From positions 109,400 through 173,399 of the forward strand of contig JAJEBT010000001.1 of NCBI GenBank assembly GCA_022822405.1: 64,000 bases of DNA. The letters run 5' to 3'. Shown here piece after piece: positions 42,081-53,214 of the stretch. The notes under the pieces are model-generated. The model was not told the origin of the DNA and ran no database searches. It worked only from the letters and a program-made list of their open reading frames with translations. The position numbers were made by a program, and so were the translations under genes. The DNA is from Alphaproteobacteria bacterium (lineage in GTDB: Bacteria; Pseudomonadota; Alphaproteobacteria; MPNO01; UBA830). The first letter of the stretch is position 1; the number at the start of each line of letters is the position of its first letter.

Positions 42081-43550
42081 CTACCCGTAGAGTTGCGGCC
42101 ATTTGCGGCGGATCGACGCCTTGAGTTCCGGGCTCGCCTCGGCGACCTTCGGAAACTCGTCCTTCCAGCCATAGGGCCTGCATGCATCCACGACGGCGCG
42201 GTTGTTCTGCCATGGCGGCTCGCGCAGGAGCGGATCCAGCGGCGTCGACCATGACCGCTTGATGTACTGGATGTCCTCGGGCGGATCACAGCGCGTCGAC
42301 ATCGCCCAGGTCACGTCAAAGAGATTCGAGGGATCGATGTCGTCGTCGACGACGACGACCCAGCGCCCGGCATAGTTGCCGGCATGGCAGCTGGCCGCCA
42401 GCATGCCCGCCTGCGACGCATGGCCGGGATAGAGCTGCTCGATGGCGATGACGTTGAACAGCCGCCCGGCCCCCGATTCGTGACACCACACACCCTTGAC
42501 ACCCGGCAGGCCGGCCTTCTCCACCTCGTCCCAGATCATTGCAGACTTCACGGTCGCACGCGCAAACGTGAAGTTTTCCGGCGGGCGCGACGGAATCGCC
42601 AGGGTGAGGATCGGCGAGTTCCGCCAGTAGACGCGCCGCACGCGCACGATCGGCAGTTCCGACGCGTTCGACGCATAGTAGCCCATGAATTCGCCGAAGG
42701 GACCCTCCTCGCGCAGCTCTCCCGGAAGCATCTCGCCCTCAAGGACCACCTCGGCATAGGCCGGGATCGGCAGGCCGTGCAGTTCGCTCGGGATGACCTC
42801 GATAGCGCGGCCGCGCTGGCCGCCTGCATAGGCGAGTTCGTCAAGCTCGTAATCGACTTCCTGGTGGGCCACGAGGAAGAGGTTGGGATCCTGACCGCAG
42901 GATATGAGTACCGGGCAGGGCTCGTTCTTCGCAAAATACTTCTCGCTGATGAGGCGCCCGTGCTTGCCGGGCGACATCCAGATCGCAACCGTGTTGCGGT
43001 CGTGGACCATGACCCGGTAGGTTCCGACATTGGTCCAGCCGGTGTCGGGATCGCGCATGATCACCAGGTCGTCGGTCCCGATGTAGCGCCCGCCGTCATG
43101 CTCGTGAACGAACGGCGCGGGAAACTTGAGTACGTCGACATCTTCGTCCCGGTCAACGTTCTCGAGAATCGGACCCGTTGTCATCTCAACCGGCGGAATG
43201 GGCTTGAAGCCCGCCCTGGCGCGGCGCCGGTAGGCGCGCACGAGGTCCATCTCGGTTTCCGGCTCGGGCAGGCCGAGCACCAGCGCCAGCCGCCGGAAGG
43301 CGTTGGCCGCGCCCGACATGATGCGGAACCCCTCTGGATAGCCCGGAATGCGGTCGAAGAGCAACGCCTTCGCACGCCCAGGGTCCGCGGCCGCGACCGT
43401 CTCCGATAGCGCGCCGATCTCCAGATTCCAGTCCGCGCCCTCGACCCGTTCGAGCTCGCCCATCTCCTCGAATCGGGCGACAAGCTCGCGAAGGTCGAGA
43501 TATCCCTCGTTCTGCGGCGTCGATGCGGCCGGCGCCGGGCTGTCGGTCAT
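42081..43550 (-). CDS. UbiD-family prenyl-FMN-dependent (de)carboxylase (copy 2)
   Basis: 489 residues from the ATG at 43550 with GGAG upstream; a longer frame adds only a non-conserved leader. It shares motifs with the UbiD at 34870: NVGTYRVMVHDRNT, SPGKHGRLI, EEGPFGEFMGYY and the C-terminal KDEFPKVAEASPE. The two are clearly homologues but differ along their length, so they are not a recent duplication. It stands on the opposite strand, beyond the CAT tRNA, as a single gene between the catabolic cluster and rpoD. Its substrate is unknown. Confidence 0.92.
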   Translation of the reverse strand: MTDSPAPAASTPQNEGYLDLRELVARFEEMGELERVEGADWNLEIGALSETVAAADPGRAKALLFDRIPGYPEGFRIMSGAANAFRRLALVLGLPEPETEMDLVRAYRRRARAGFKPIPPVEMTTGPILENVDRDEDVDVLKFPAPFVHEHDGGRYIGTDDLVIMRDPDTGWTNVGTYRVMVHDRNTVAIWMSPGKHGRLISEKYFAKNEPCPVLISCGQDPNLFLVAHQEVDYELDELAYAGGQRGRAIEVIPSELHGLPIPAYAEVVLEGEMLPGELREEGPFGEFMGYYASNASELPIVRVRRVYWRNSPILTLAIPSRPPENFTFARATVKSAMIWDEVEKAGLPGVKGVWCHESGAGRLFNVIAIEQLYPGHASQAGMLAASCHAGNYAGRWVVVVDDDIDPSNLFDVTWAMSTRCDPPEDIQYIKRSWSTPLDPLLREPPWQNNRAVVDACRPYGWKDEFPKVAEASPELKASIRRKWPQLYG

Positions 43551-43644
43551 GTCTTGTCTCCTGTCATCGTCATCGTGCAGCACCGGGCGCGGCATGCCAA
43601 TGCGCCGACGTTCGGCCCGGCAGGAGAGGCCCGGAGGAGAATGA

Positions 43645-43670
43645 GGCCGCCCGGAGCGTTCCAGGCGGCC
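43645..43670 (-). terminator. Hairpin downstream of rpoD, probable terminator
   Basis: GGCCGCC (43645-43651) pairs with GGCGGCC (43664-43670). The 12-base loop holds a further GGA/TCC pairing. It starts nine bases after the rpoD stop. On the minus strand it is followed by TCATTCTCC, a poor T-tract, so efficiency is uncertain. Confidence 0.5.
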
Positions 43671-43678
43671 AGCGGCAT

Positions 43679-45574
43679 TCAGCTGTCGAGAAAGCTGCGA
43701 AGAGCCTTCGATCTCTGCGGGCGCTTGAGCTTGCGCAGCGCCTTGGCTTCGATCTGGCGGATGCGCTCGCGAGTCACCGAGAATCTCTGGCCGACCTCCT
43801 CGAGCGTGTGATCGTTGACCTTAATCCCGAACCGCATGCGCAACACATGTTCCTCGCGCGGGGTGAGCTGCAGAAGGACATGGGTCGTGCTCTCGCGGAG
43901 GCTGCCAAGAATGGCTGAATCGATCGGCTGGACCGCATTCTTGTCCTCGATGAAGTCGCCGAGATGGCTGTCCTCCTCGTCGCCGACCGGCGTCTCAAGG
44001 CTGATCGGCTCCTTCGCTATCTTGAGCACCTTGCGTACCTTGTCGAGCGGCATGCTGAGGCGGGCGGCAAGTTCCTCGGGTGTCGCTTCGCGTCCGTACT
44101 CGTTCAGGAACTGGCGCGAAGTGCGGGTAAGCTTGTTGATCGTCTCAATCATGTGCACCGGAATTCGGATGGTGCGCGCCTGGTCGGCGATCGACCGGGT
44201 GATCGCCTGGCGGATCCACCAAGTGGCGTAGGTCGAGAACTTGTAACCGCGCCGGTACTCGAACTTGTCGACTGCCTTCATCAGGCCGATATTGCCTTCC
44301 TGGATCAGGTCGAGGAACTGCAGCCCGCGGTTGGTGTATTTCTTGGCGATCGAGATCACGAGGCGGAGATTGGCCTCGACCATCTCCTTCTTGGCGCGGC
44401 TCGCCTCGCGCTCGCCTCGCTGCACCTCGCCGACCAGTTCGCGGAACTCGCCGATCGGTATGTCGATGTCGTCGGCGAGCGCCTTGATCTCGGCCCGGAT
44501 GGCGCGGATTTCGTCGCGGTGGGTCTTGACGAAGGTCTTCCAGTGCTTCGCCGAAAGGCGGGAAACGCGATTGAGCCATTTCGGATCGGTCTCGCGGCCG
44601 AGATAGTACTGGAGGAACTCCTCGCGGGGGATCTTGCACTCGGTGGCTAGCCGCAGCAGCCGCCCCTCGTGGCGGAGCAGGGTCTTGTTGAAGCTGTAGA
44701 GCTCCTGCACCAGCTGCCCTACACGGTTCTCGTTCATGCAGAGACTCTTGACGTGGGCCACGATCTCCTTGTTCAACCGCTCCAGATTGCGCTTGGAAAC
44801 CGCGCCGAAGGTGCCCTGGTTGGCATTTGCCGCGAGACGCTTGAGGCGGAGCCTCGAGAGCTTGTCGTAGATGCTGCTGATCTGGTCCAGCGTCTCCAGG
44901 ACCTGCGGGCGCAGGGTCTCCTCGAGCATCGACATCGACAACTGGCTGCCATCCTCGCCTCCGTCGTCGCTGTCGGCGCCGTTGCCGTCGAAACCGCCGC
45001 CGGCCGCTGCCTTGGCTCCCTTGCCGTCGCCCGAAAGCACTTCGAGATCGACGATGCCCCGCAGGAACATGTCCTGCTTCTGAAGCCCTTCCCGCCAACT
45101 CAGGACCGCACGGAAGGTCAAGGGGCTCTCGCAGATCGCCGCGATCATCTTCTCCTGTCCGGCCTCGATGCGTTTCGCAATTGCGATCTCGCCCTCGCGC
45201 GACAGCAGTTCGACGCCACCCATCTCGCGCAAATACATGCGCACGGGATCGTCGGTGCGCCCGATCTCGTTGTCGTTGGAACCCGACGCGGTGCGGTCGG
45301 CCTTGCCGTCCTGGGTCTCCTCGTCCTCTTCGCTCTCGACAACGTTGATGCCGAGTTCGGAGAGCTGAGCCATCGCATCCTCGATCTGCTCAGAGGAGAC
45401 CCGGCTCTGCGGCAGTGCCGTGTTCAACTCGCCATAGAGGACATAGCCGCGCTTCTTTCCTATCTCGATGAGATTCTGCACGGACGCCTCGACAGCGTCG
45501 ATGACGGGCACGTCTTCTCCGGAGGACGCGGGCTGCGTCTTGGCTGAAGACTGTTTCTTTGTCTTTGTCGCCAT
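43679..45574 (-). CDS. rpoD: RNA polymerase primary sigma factor RpoD (sigma-70)
   Basis: 631 residues from the ATG at 45574. All sigma-70 regions are visible: region 1.1 at the N-terminus, region 2 with [20 protein letters not shown] and [20 protein letters not shown], region 3, and region 4.2 with the helix-turn-helix [20 protein letters not shown]. The acidic, less-conserved insertion between regions 1 and 2 (around residues 190-220, [13 protein letters not shown]) is typical of Alphaproteobacteria. It directs RNA polymerase to most promoters. It follows dnaG by 55 bases, the classic macromolecular-synthesis arrangement. Confidence 0.98.
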   Translation of the reverse strand: MATKTKKQSSAKTQPASSGEDVPVIDAVEASVQNLIEIGKKRGYVLYGELNTALPQSRVSSEQIEDAMAQLSELGINVVESEEDEETQDGKADRTASGSNDNEIGRTDDPVRMYLREMGGVELLSREGEIAIAKRIEAGQEKMIAAICESPLTFRAVLSWREGLQKQDMFLRGIVDLEVLSGDGKGAKAAAGGGFDGNGADSDDGGEDGSQLSMSMLEETLRPQVLETLDQISSIYDKLSRLRLKRLAANANQGTFGAVSKRNLERLNKEIVAHVKSLCMNENRVGQLVQELYSFNKTLLRHEGRLLRLATECKIPREEFLQYYLGRETDPKWLNRVSRLSAKHWKTFVKTHRDEIRAIRAEIKALADDIDIPIGEFRELVGEVQRGEREASRAKKEMVEANLRLVISIAKKYTNRGLQFLDLIQEGNIGLMKAVDKFEYRRGYKFSTYATWWIRQAITRSIADQARTIRIPVHMIETINKLTRTSRQFLNEYGREATPEELAARLSMPLDKVRKVLKIAKEPISLETPVGDEEDSHLGDFIEDKNAVQPIDSAILGSLRESTTHVLLQLTPREEHVLRMRFGIKVNDHTLEEVGQRFSVTRERIRQIEAKALRKLKRPQRSKALRSFLDS

Positions 45575-45629
45575 CGTCAATCGTTTCCCTGATTCAGCCC
45601 GGCCTCTGCCGGGCGCGCGATACGCCGCA

Positions 45630-47450
45630 TCAGTAACGCTGCCGTTCATGCTCTGCCGGGAACATGATGCCGTCCGATCCCGCTACGGTCTCGGCCTGAA
45701 GCGCTTCCATCTTTCGCCAGTTCTCATCGCTCGGATCGTTCACGAAATTGTCGCGCGCGAGCCTTACCTCTTCCTCGCGCATCCGCCTCAGGGAATGCGC
45801 GAGCACCTCCCTGAAACCCGCCCTGGCGTCGTCCAGTTCAGCATCGACACGGGCGAACGCCGCATGGACGAAGATGTCCGCCTCGAGCAGTTCGCCCAGA
45901 GCCTCTCCGTTTCCGCGCTCAATGATTTGGTTCTTAAGCCGCTCGGAGTCAATATCCGGGTCGTCTCCGCAGGCGGCCACGGCATCGCGGAAAAGGCCCG
46001 CCCGCGCCGGATCGCCGATCTCCACCATCGCCAGCATCTCGGCGTGCTCGTCGATCAGCGCCGGATGGTTGATGATGGTCGCCAGCAGCGCCTGCTCGCG
46101 TCGGCGGTCAAGCGCCGCCTTGCCGGAACCGCGCCGCAGCGTCGACGGGGCGCCCGCTCCCGGTGCGGCGGCGCCCCCACCCCGGCGGCGCCAGCCGGTG
46201 AGGTCGCGGAGCCGGTTCCGGAAATGCGCGCGGTAGCGGAACTGCACCTTGCGGTCGGCTATCGACGACACGAGATCGTCCAGTCTCTGCTCGAGGCCGG
46301 CAAGCCGTTCCGGCGTGCCGAGGTCGCGGCCTTCGACCTGCGTCGTCCAGATCACCTCGGCCAGCGTTCGCGCACCGGCCACCAGCCGTTCGATGGCGGC
46401 CGGCCCGTGCGCGCGGACCAGGCTGTCGGGGTCCTCACCGGCGGGGAGCGTCACGAAGGCCAGGGATCTCTCCGGCGCCAGCAGCGGCAGCGCGCGCTCG
46501 GCAGCGCGAACCGCCGCGCGCGCCCCCGCGGGGTCGCCGTCGAAGCACAGTACCGGCTCCGCCGCGAGGCGCCACAGCATGTGGAGATGGCTCTCGGTCA
46601 ACGCCGTGCCCAGCGGCGCCACCGCCTCCGCCAGCCCGGCCTGGGCGAGCGCGATCACGTCCATGTAGCCTTCGGTGACGATGATGCGGCCCTTCTCGTG
46701 GGCCGCTGAGCGCGCCGTCGCGAGGCCGTAGAGCGTCCGCCGCTTGTCGAAAAGCGGCGTGTCCGGCGAGTTCAGGTATTTCGGTTCACCGTCGCCGATG
46801 ATGCGCCCGCCGAAGGCGACGACACGGCCGCGGTGGTCGGTGATCGGAAAGATGACGCGACCGCGGAAGAAATCGTAGCTGCCGCCGTCGTCGCGCCGAC
46901 GCACCAGGCCGGCTTCGATAAGCAGCGATTCCGGCATCTCGGCGCTCGTCAACTCGGCGCCGAGCCGGTTGCCGCCGGGGGCGAAACCGAGGCGGAACCG
47001 CGAGATCGTTTCGTCGGTCAGCCCGCGGCCGGCAAGATAGGCGCGCGCCGCATCTCCTTCCGCCGAACGCAGCATCCGCTCGTAGAATCCGCAGGCTGCC
47101 TCCGTCGCCTCAAGGAGCCCGGCGCGGCGCTGCTCGCGCGCGCGCTCTTCCGGCGTCGCCACCGGCACCTCAAGCCCGGCCTCCGCCGCCAGTTGCGCGA
47201 CCGCGTCGGGAAACGACAGATGCGCGCTCTGCATCGCGAAGCCGATCACGTCGCCATGCGCGCCACAGCCGAAACAGTGGAAAAACCCCTTGTCGTCGCT
47301 GACGGTGAACGATGGCGTCTTCTCGCTGTGAAACGGGCAGAGGCCGACGAACTCGCGGCCCCTTCTCGTCAGCTTGACGCGGCGCCCGATCTGGTCGGAC
47401 AGGCGGATCCGCGCCCGGAGCTCGTCGAGAAACTGCGGCGGAAATGGCAT
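45630..47450 (-). CDS. dnaG: DNA primase DnaG
   Basis: 606 residues. The N-terminal zinc ribbon has C38-PFH41 and C59-FGC62. The Toprim domain has EGYMD at 260-264 and DGD at 304-306, which bind the catalytic metals. The C-terminal helicase-binding domain starts after a proline/glycine linker (about residue 420). It makes RNA primers for replication. It lies between yqeY-like and rpoD genes on the same strand. Confidence 0.98.
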   Translation of the reverse strand: MPFPPQFLDELRARIRLSDQIGRRVKLTRRGREFVGLCPFHSEKTPSFTVSDDKGFFHCFGCGAHGDVIGFAMQSAHLSFPDAVAQLAAEAGLEVPVATPEERAREQRRAGLLEATEAACGFYERMLRSAEGDAARAYLAGRGLTDETISRFRLGFAPGGNRLGAELTSAEMPESLLIEAGLVRRRDDGGSYDFFRGRVIFPITDHRGRVVAFGGRIIGDGEPKYLNSPDTPLFDKRRTLYGLATARSAAHEKGRIIVTEGYMDVIALAQAGLAEAVAPLGTALTESHLHMLWRLAAEPVLCFDGDPAGARAAVRAAERALPLLAPERSLAFVTLPAGEDPDSLVRAHGPAAIERLVAGARTLAEVIWTTQVEGRDLGTPERLAGLEQRLDDLVSSIADRKVQFRYRAHFRNRLRDLTGWRRRGGGAAAPGAGAPSTLRRGSGKAALDRRREQALLATIINHPALIDEHAEMLAMVEIGDPARAGLFRDAVAACGDDPDIDSERLKNQIIERGNGEALGELLEADIFVHAAFARVDAELDDARAGFREVLAHSLRRMREEEVRLARDNFVNDPSDENWRKMEALQAETVAGSDGIMFPAEHERQRY

Positions 47451-47467
47451 GCGCCCGGGCCGCCCGA

Positions 47468-47938
47468 TCAGCCGGCGAGCCGCGCCTTCAGCGCAGCCCC
47501 CGCCCGGCCGAAATCCATGCGCCCGGCATAACGCTCGCGCAGCAGGCCCATCACCCTGCCCATGTCCTTCACGGAACCGGCACCGGTCTCGGCGAGTGCG
47601 CTCTCGATGACATCCGCCACCTCGCCATCATCGAGCTGGCGCGGCAGGAACTGCTCGATCACCACGATCTCGCGGGCCTCGCGATCCGCAAGCTCCTCGC
47701 GCCCGCCCTGGCGGTAGAGCACGATCGATTCCCGCCGTTGGCGGATCAGCGTCTGCAGTACCTGCAGGATGGTGGCGTCATCGATGCCCTTGTCGCTGCC
47801 CTCAGACCGCTTCGCTATATCGCGGTCCTTGACCGCCGCGAGAATCAGGCGCAATGTCGACACTGCTACCTGATCCTTTTCCTTCATCGCGGACTTGAGT
47901 TTTCCGTTCAATCGGTCCCGCAGCATCAATCCGACCAT
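47468..47938 (-). CDS. GatB/YqeY domain-containing protein
   Basis: 156 residues, all of it the YqeY domain related to the tail domain of GatB (KEKDQVAVSTLRLILAAVKD; DMGRVMGLLRERYAGRMDF). The domain in GatB binds tRNA, but the free-standing protein has no firmly established role. It is the first gene of the yqeY-dnaG-rpoD unit. The start at 47938 is only about 12 bases downstream of the predicted transcription start; an in-frame ATG at 47926 is possible. Confidence 0.93.
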   Translation of the reverse strand: MVGLMLRDRLNGKLKSAMKEKDQVAVSTLRLILAAVKDRDIAKRSEGSDKGIDDATILQVLQTLIRQRRESIVLYRQGGREELADREAREIVVIEQFLPRQLDDGEVADVIESALAETGAGSVKDMGRVMGLLRERYAGRMDFGRAGAALKARLAG

Positions 47939-47956
47939 GCACTAGGAAAGAGCGGC

Positions 47957-47985
47957 ACCATAGCGCAGTTCTGGGACCGTTGCAA
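47957..47985 (-). promoter_or_regulatory. Promoter of the yqeY-dnaG-rpoD operon
   Basis: On the minus strand, TTGCAA (47980-47985) and TATGGT (47957-47962) are 17 bases apart, ending 18 bases before the yqeY start codon. Confidence 0.6.
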
Positions 47986-48041
47986 GCTTGCCGGGAATGT
48001 CTAACCATATGATTTGACGCATCTTTCCCGGCAAATTGCTA

Positions 48042-48070
48042 TTGACGAATACCCGGCGATGACCTATGAA
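48042..48070 (+). promoter_or_regulatory. Promoter of carAB
   Basis: TTGACG (48042-48047) and TATGAA (48065-48070) are exactly 17 bases apart, with the predicted start near 48077 and a leader of about 85 bases. A second TTGACG at 48014-48019 with TGCTAT 17 bases on could be an alternative. Confidence 0.65.
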
Positions 48071-48080
48071 GCATGGCCGC

Positions 48081-48143
48081 GCGCCCGCTGTGCGGGCGCC
48101 CGGGCGACATCTGGGCGCGGCCGCAAGGCAACACGGCGCGCCC
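48081..48143 (+). promoter_or_regulatory. Two-hairpin leader of carA
   Basis: An 8-bp perfect stem (48081-48088 with 48092-48099, loop TGT) lies at the very 5' end of the predicted transcript. A second 7-bp perfect stem (48113-48119 with 48137-48143) follows, ending about 20 bases before the carA start. The pair could be an attenuator or protect the 5' end. No T-run or obvious leader peptide is seen. Confidence 0.45.
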
Positions 48144-48162
48144 GAACGCTAGAAAGGCGACA

Positions 48163-49347
48163 ATGACCCGAATCGCCTCCGACATCCGGCCTTGTCCGCC
48201 CGAGGGTGCGACCGCCGCGCTCGTGCTGGCCGACGGCACCGTGCTCTGGGGCCGGGGCGTCGGCGCGGCGGGCAGCGCGACCGGCGAGATCTGCTTCAAC
48301 ACCTCGATCACCGGGTACCAGGAAATATTGACCGACCCGTCCTATGCCGGCCAGATCGTCACCTTCACGTTTCCGCACATCGGCAATGTCGGGGCCAATG
48401 CCGACGACATCGAGACCGCCGGACCGGCGGCGCGCGGCCTCGTGCTGCGTGCCGATATAACGCAGCCATCGAGCTGGCGCGCCACCCGGCATTTCGACGA
48501 CTGGCTGAAATCGCGCGGTCTCGTCGGGCTGGCGGGCGCCGACACGCGCCGCCTGACGCGGGCCATCCGCGACACCGGGGCCCCGAACGGCGTACTTCAC
48601 CACGCGCCCGACGGCAGGTTCGATCTCGACGCGCTCAGGAGCGCAGCCGCGACCTGGCCCGGCCTCGAGGGCATGGATCTCGCACGCGACGTCACCTGCC
48701 GCGAGGCCCACGAATGGACCGAGGCGCTGTGGCAGCCGCATGCCGGCTACGGTAACCGCGCCGATGCGCACCACCACGTCGTCGCAATCGACTACGGCGC
48801 AAAGCGCAACATCCTGCGCGCCCTCGCCTCGACCGGCTGCCGGGTCACCGTGGAGCGCGCCGACGCAAGCGCCGAGGACATCCTCCGCCACCGGCCGGAC
48901 GGCATCTTCCTGTCGAACGGTCCCGGCGATCCGGCGGCAACCGGCGTTTATGCCGTGCCCGTGATCCGCCAGCTCCTCGCCTTCGGGATCCCGATGTTCG
49001 GGATCTGCCTTGGCCACCAGATGCTGGCGCTGGCGCTCGGCGCACGCACGGAGAAGATGCATCTCGGCCACCGCGGCGCCAACCACCCGGTCAAGGACCT
49101 CGAGACCGGACGGGTCGAGATCACAAGCCAGAATCACGGCTTCGTGGTCGCCGGCGACTCGCTGCCATCCGGCCTCGAGACGACCCACGTCTCACTCTTC
49201 GACGGCTCGCTCGAAGGGTTCAGGGTTTCGGGCGCGCCGGTCTTCGCCGTCCAGTACCACCCCGAGGCCTCACCGGGCCCGCAGGACAGCCACTACCTGT
49301 TCGAGCGCTTCGCCGCCATGATCGCTGACCATGCCCAGACGCGCTGA
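48163..49347 (+). CDS. carA: Carbamoyl-phosphate synthase small (glutaminase) subunit
   Basis: 394 residues from the ATG at 48163 behind GAAAGGCG. The class I glutamine amidotransferase domain has its nucleophile C282 in FGICLGHQ and the His-Glu pair in QYHPEAS. The N-terminal domain ([20 protein letters not shown]) is the CPSase small-chain domain. It releases ammonia from glutamine and passes it to CarB for arginine and pyrimidine synthesis. It overlaps carB by 17 bases. Confidence 0.98.
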   Translation: MTRIASDIRPCPPEGATAALVLADGTVLWGRGVGAAGSATGEICFNTSITGYQEILTDPSYAGQIVTFTFPHIGNVGANADDIETAGPAARGLVLRADITQPSSWRATRHFDDWLKSRGLVGLAGADTRRLTRAIRDTGAPNGVLHHAPDGRFDLDALRSAAATWPGLEGMDLARDVTCREAHEWTEALWQPHAGYGNRADAHHHVVAIDYGAKRNILRALASTGCRVTVERADASAEDILRHRPDGIFLSNGPGDPAATGVYAVPVIRQLLAFGIPMFGICLGHQMLALALGARTEKMHLGHRGANHPVKDLETGRVEITSQNHGFVVAGDSLPSGLETTHVSLFDGSLEGFRVSGAPVFAVQYHPEASPGPQDSHYLFERFAAMIADHAQTR

Positions 49348-52300
49348 CATCGAGTCCGTGCTCATCATTGGCGCCGGGCCGATCGTCATCGGCCAAGCCT
49401 GCGAGTTCGACTATTCGGGAACCCAGGCCTGCAAGGCGCTGAAGGACGAGGGCTACCGGGTCGTGCTGGTCAACTCGAATCCGGCCACAATCATGACCGA
49501 TCCCGACTTTGCGGACGCCACCTATATCGAGCCGGTGACGCCGGACATGGTCACGCGCATCATCGAGAGGGAAAGGCCCGACGCGCTGCTGCCGACGATG
49601 GGCGGACAGACCGCGCTCAACACGGCGCTGTCGCTAAGCCGCAGCGGTGTGCTCGACCGCTTCGGCGTCGAACTGATCGGCGCACGCCACGAAGCCATCG
49701 ACATGGCCGAGGATCGCGAGCAGTTCCAGCAGGCAATGGCCCGGATCGGGCTCGAGTGCCCGCGCGGCCGCCTCGCCCACTCGCTCGACGACGCCTTTGC
49801 GGCCCTCGAGCTGACCGGCCTGCCGGCCATCATCCGGCCGAGCTTCACACTCGGCGGCGCCGGTGCCGGGGTCGCCTACAACCGCGAGGAATTCGAGGCG
49901 GTGGTGCGCCACGGGCTCGCGTCGTCGCCGACCCGCGAAGTCCTGGTCGAAGAGTCGATCATCGGATGGAAGGAATTCGAGATGGAGGTCGTGCGCGACC
50001 GCGCCGACAACTGCATCATTGTCTGCTCGATAGAGAACGTCGACCCGATGGGTGTGCATACCGGCGATTCGATCACGGTGGCACCCAGCCTGACTCTGAC
50101 CGACAAGGAATACCAGGTCATGCGCAACGCCTCGATCGCCGTGCTGCGCGAGATCGGGGTCGACACCGGGGGATCGAACGTTCAGTTCGCGATCGACCCG
50201 CAGAGCGGGCGCATGGTCGTGATCGAGATGAACCCGCGGGTATCGCGATCCTCGGCGCTGGCCTCCAAGGCGACCGGGTTCCCGATTGCCAAGATCGCCG
50301 CCAAGCTGGCTGTGGGCTACACGCTCGACGAGCTCGACAACGACATCACGGGCGTCACCCCGGCGTCGTTCGAACCGACAATTGACTATGTCGTGACCAA
50401 GGTGCCGCGTTTCGCGTTCGAGAAATTCTCGGGCACCGAACCACTCCTCAACACCCAGATGAAATCGGTCGGCGAGGTTATGGCGGTCGGCCGCACCTTC
50501 GAGGAATCGCTGCAGAAGGCGATGTGCTCGATGGAGACCGGGCTCACCGGGCTGAACGAGACCCTGCTCGCCGGCGTCGATCCAGCGACCGGCGAGATCG
50601 ACCGCGACGCGGTGCTGTCCGACTGCGCGGTCGCGCACAGCGACCGTCTGCTGCGCATCGCGCAGGCGCTGCGCCTCGGCATCACTGTCGACGAACTTCA
50701 GGCGGCGAGTGGCTTCGACCCGTGGTTCCTCGCCCGAATCGAGGAGATCGTGACGGCCGAGGCAGAGTTGCGGCAGGGTGGGCTTCCCGCGGACGCGGCC
50801 GGACTGCACCGGTTCAAGGCCCTGGGATTCTCCGACGAGCGCCTCGGCGAGCTCGTGGGCCGACCGGTGGACGACGTTGCGCGTGTGCGGGCGGACCAAC
50901 GCGTGACGCCGTGCTACAAGCGCATCGACACCTGCGCCGCCGAGTTCGTGTCACGGACGCCCTACATGTATTCGACCTACGAAACCGGGATTGACGGCAC
51001 GGCGGAATGCGAAGCCGATCCGACCGATCGCGAAAAGGTACTGATCCTCGGCGGCGGTCCCAACCGCATCGGCCAGGGAATCGAATTCGACTATTGCTGC
51101 GTCCATGCCGCATTCGCGCTCGCCGAGGCCGGCTTCGAGACCATCATGGTCAACTGCAACCCCGAGACGGTGTCTACGGACTACGATACCTCGGACCGGC
51201 TTTATTTCGAGCCGCTGACGGCCGAGAGCGTGATCGAGATCGTGCGCACGGAAGAGGCCCGGGGCACGGTCGCCGGTGTCATCCTACAGTTCGGCGGGCA
51301 GACTCCGCTGAAGCTCGCCGGCGCGCTCGGCGAGGCCGGCGTCGCGATCCTCGGTACCCCGCCCGACGCCATCGATCTCGCCGAGGACCGCGAGCGCTTC
51401 CAGGCCCTGCTCCGGCGCCTCGATCTCCGCCAGCCGGTCAACGGCACCGCGCGCAGCGGCGAGGAGGCGCGCCGCGTCGCCAACGACATCGGCTATCCGG
51501 TGGTCATCCGGCCCTCCTACGTGCTCGGCGGCCGGGCCATGGAAATCGTCCATGACGAGGCCGGACTCGTGCGCTACATCGAGAGCGCGGTGCAGGTCTC
51601 CGGCGACACGCCCGTACTCATCGATTCCTACCTCCGCGAGGCGATCGAGGTCGATGTCGACGCCATCCGCGACCGGGACGACGATGTCCACATCGCCGGG
51701 ATCATGGAGCACATCGAGGAGGCTGGAATTCACTCCGGCGATTCCGCCTGTTCGCTGCCGCCGCATTCGCTGTCCGAGGAGATCATCGCCGAACTGCGCC
51801 GCCAGACGTCGGCACTCGCCCGCGAGCTCGGAGTGGTCGGGCTGATGAACGTGCAGTATGCGATAAAGGACGACACGATCTACGTCCTCGAGGTCAATCC
51901 GCGGGCAAGCCGCACGGTTCCATTCGTCGCCAAGGCAACCGGCCTTCCGGTAGCCAAGGTCGCGGCTCGCGCGATGGCGGGGGAGAGGCTGAAGGATCTG
52001 CTCCGATGCTACCCCGCGCCGCCGCCCGGCGGCCACATCGCGGTCAAGGAAGCCGTCTTCCCGTTCGCCAAATTCCCGGGGGTCGACGTCATTCTCGGCC
52101 CCGAGATGAAGTCGACGGGCGAGGTCATGGGCATCGATTCAGATTTCGGGCGTGCCTTCGCCAAGTCCCAGCTCGGCACCAACATGTCGGTCCCGCTCGA
52201 GGGCACCGCGTTCATCTCGGTGCGCGACCGCGACAAGCCGGCCATGATCGAGCTCGCCGGACGGCTGCGCGGGATGGGGTTCGACCTCGTCGCGACCACC

Positions 52301-52654
52301 GGAACCGCGGCCGCGCTCAACGGCGCCGGCGTCGCCACGCGGGTGATCAAGAAGGTCCACGAGGGGCGTCCCAACATCGTCGACGCCATGATCAGCGGCG
52401 ACATCAGCCTCGTCCTCAACACCACGGAAGGCCGCAAGGCGATCGGCGATTCCTACACGCTCCGGCGCACGGCGCTGCTCGGCGGGATTCCCTACTACAC
52501 GACCGTGGCCGGCGCGCGGGCTGCGATCGAAGGCATCGGGGCGATGCGCGCCGGCGTTCTTGAAGTCGCCGACATCCAGTCCTATTTTAGCGCTGGGCCG
52601 CCACCGGACCGTGCGGCGGCCGATCCCGCGAAAGACAGCCGTACCGGCCGCTAG
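49331..52654 (+). CDS. carB: Carbamoyl-phosphate synthase large subunit
   Basis: 1107 residues with two homologous ATP-grasp halves. The first half starts with [20 protein letters not shown]; the second starts near residue 570 with [19 protein letters not shown]. Each has its ATP-grasp core ([32 protein letters not shown]). The C-terminal MGS-like domain binds allosteric effectors. It makes carbamoyl phosphate from bicarbonate, ammonia and two ATP. The start is inside the carA end, so the subunits are made in step. Confidence 0.98.
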   Translation: MPRRADIESVLIIGAGPIVIGQACEFDYSGTQACKALKDEGYRVVLVNSNPATIMTDPDFADATYIEPVTPDMVTRIIERERPDALLPTMGGQTALNTALSLSRSGVLDRFGVELIGARHEAIDMAEDREQFQQAMARIGLECPRGRLAHSLDDAFAALELTGLPAIIRPSFTLGGAGAGVAYNREEFEAVVRHGLASSPTREVLVEESIIGWKEFEMEVVRDRADNCIIVCSIENVDPMGVHTGDSITVAPSLTLTDKEYQVMRNASIAVLREIGVDTGGSNVQFAIDPQSGRMVVIEMNPRVSRSSALASKATGFPIAKIAAKLAVGYTLDELDNDITGVTPASFEPTIDYVVTKVPRFAFEKFSGTEPLLNTQMKSVGEVMAVGRTFEESLQKAMCSMETGLTGLNETLLAGVDPATGEIDRDAVLSDCAVAHSDRLLRIAQALRLGITVDELQAASGFDPWFLARIEEIVTAEAELRQGGLPADAAGLHRFKALGFSDERLGELVGRPVDDVARVRADQRVTPCYKRIDTCAAEFVSRTPYMYSTYETGIDGTAECEADPTDREKVLILGGGPNRIGQGIEFDYCCVHAAFALAEAGFETIMVNCNPETVSTDYDTSDRLYFEPLTAESVIEIVRTEEARGTVAGVILQFGGQTPLKLAGALGEAGVAILGTPPDAIDLAEDRERFQALLRRLDLRQPVNGTARSGEEARRVANDIGYPVVIRPSYVLGGRAMEIVHDEAGLVRYIESAVQVSGDTPVLIDSYLREAIEVDVDAIRDRDDDVHIAGIMEHIEEAGIHSGDSACSLPPHSLSEEIIAELRRQTSALARELGVVGLMNVQYAIKDDTIYVLEVNPRASRTVPFVAKATGLPVAKVAARAMAGERLKDLLRCYPAPPPGGHIAVKEAVFPFAKFPGVDVILGPEMKSTGEVMGIDSDFGRAFAKSQLGTNMSVPLEGTAFISVRDRDKPAMIELAGRLRGMGFDLVATTGTAAALNGAGVATRVIKKVHEGRPNIVDAMISGDISLVLNTTEGRKAIGDSYTLRRTALLGGIPYYTTVAGARAAIEGIGAMRAGVLEVADIQSYFSAGPPPDRAAADPAKDSRTGR

Positions 52655-52672
52655 AGCAGCAAGGGGCAGACC

Positions 52673-53146
52673 ATGGAAAAGGCGCCGATGACACTGGAGG
52701 GCCACACCAAGCTCGAACAGGAACTCCGGCATCTCAAGTCCGAGGAGCGGCCGGCCGTGATCCGGGCGATCGCCGCAGCGCGCGAACATGGCGACCTGTC
52801 CGAAAACGCTGAATATCACGCCGCCCGCGAGCGACAGGCGTTCATCGAAGGCCGGGTCGAAACGATCGAGGACCTGCTGAGCCGCGCCGAGGTCATCGAT
52901 GTCAAGGCGCTGAGGGGCAAGGTCATCAGGTTCGGGGCGACAGTCGCCGTCATTGACGACGAGACCGACGTCAAGACCACCTACCAGATCGTTGGCGAGC
53001 ACGAATCCGACGTGAGATCGGGACGGCTTTCGGTCATGTCGCCGATGGCGCGGGCCCTGATCGGCAAGACCGTCGGGGATCCCATAGAGGTCGTCACGCC
53101 GGGCGGCGTGAAGTCCTACGAAGTCGTCTCGGTGCGCTACAGGTAG
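52673..53146 (+). CDS. greA: Transcription elongation factor GreA
   Basis: 157 residues. The N-terminal coiled coil ends in the acidic tip [16 protein letters not shown] (Asp and Glu that enter the RNA polymerase secondary channel), followed by the C-terminal FKBP-like domain ([18 protein letters not shown]). It stimulates cleavage of backtracked RNA. It lies 18 bases after carB, the usual alphaproteobacterial order. Confidence 0.97.
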   Translation: MEKAPMTLEGHTKLEQELRHLKSEERPAVIRAIAAAREHGDLSENAEYHAARERQAFIEGRVETIEDLLSRAEVIDVKALRGKVIRFGATVAVIDDETDVKTTYQIVGEHESDVRSGRLSVMSPMARALIGKTVGDPIEVVTPGGVKSYEVVSVRYR

Positions 53147-53183
53147 GCACCCGCCGGGCTGCGGCGCCGGAAATCAAGGACAA

Positions 53184-53200
53184 GGCCCGGCCATCGGGCC
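53184..53200 (+). other. Short GC hairpin before trxB
   Basis: GGCCCG (53184-53189) pairs with CGGGCC (53195-53200) with a 5-base loop, between greA and trxB and just upstream of the trxB ribosome-binding site. It may be a weak terminator or translation control. Confidence 0.35.
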
Positions 53201-53214
53201 GCAGGAACCTTTTC

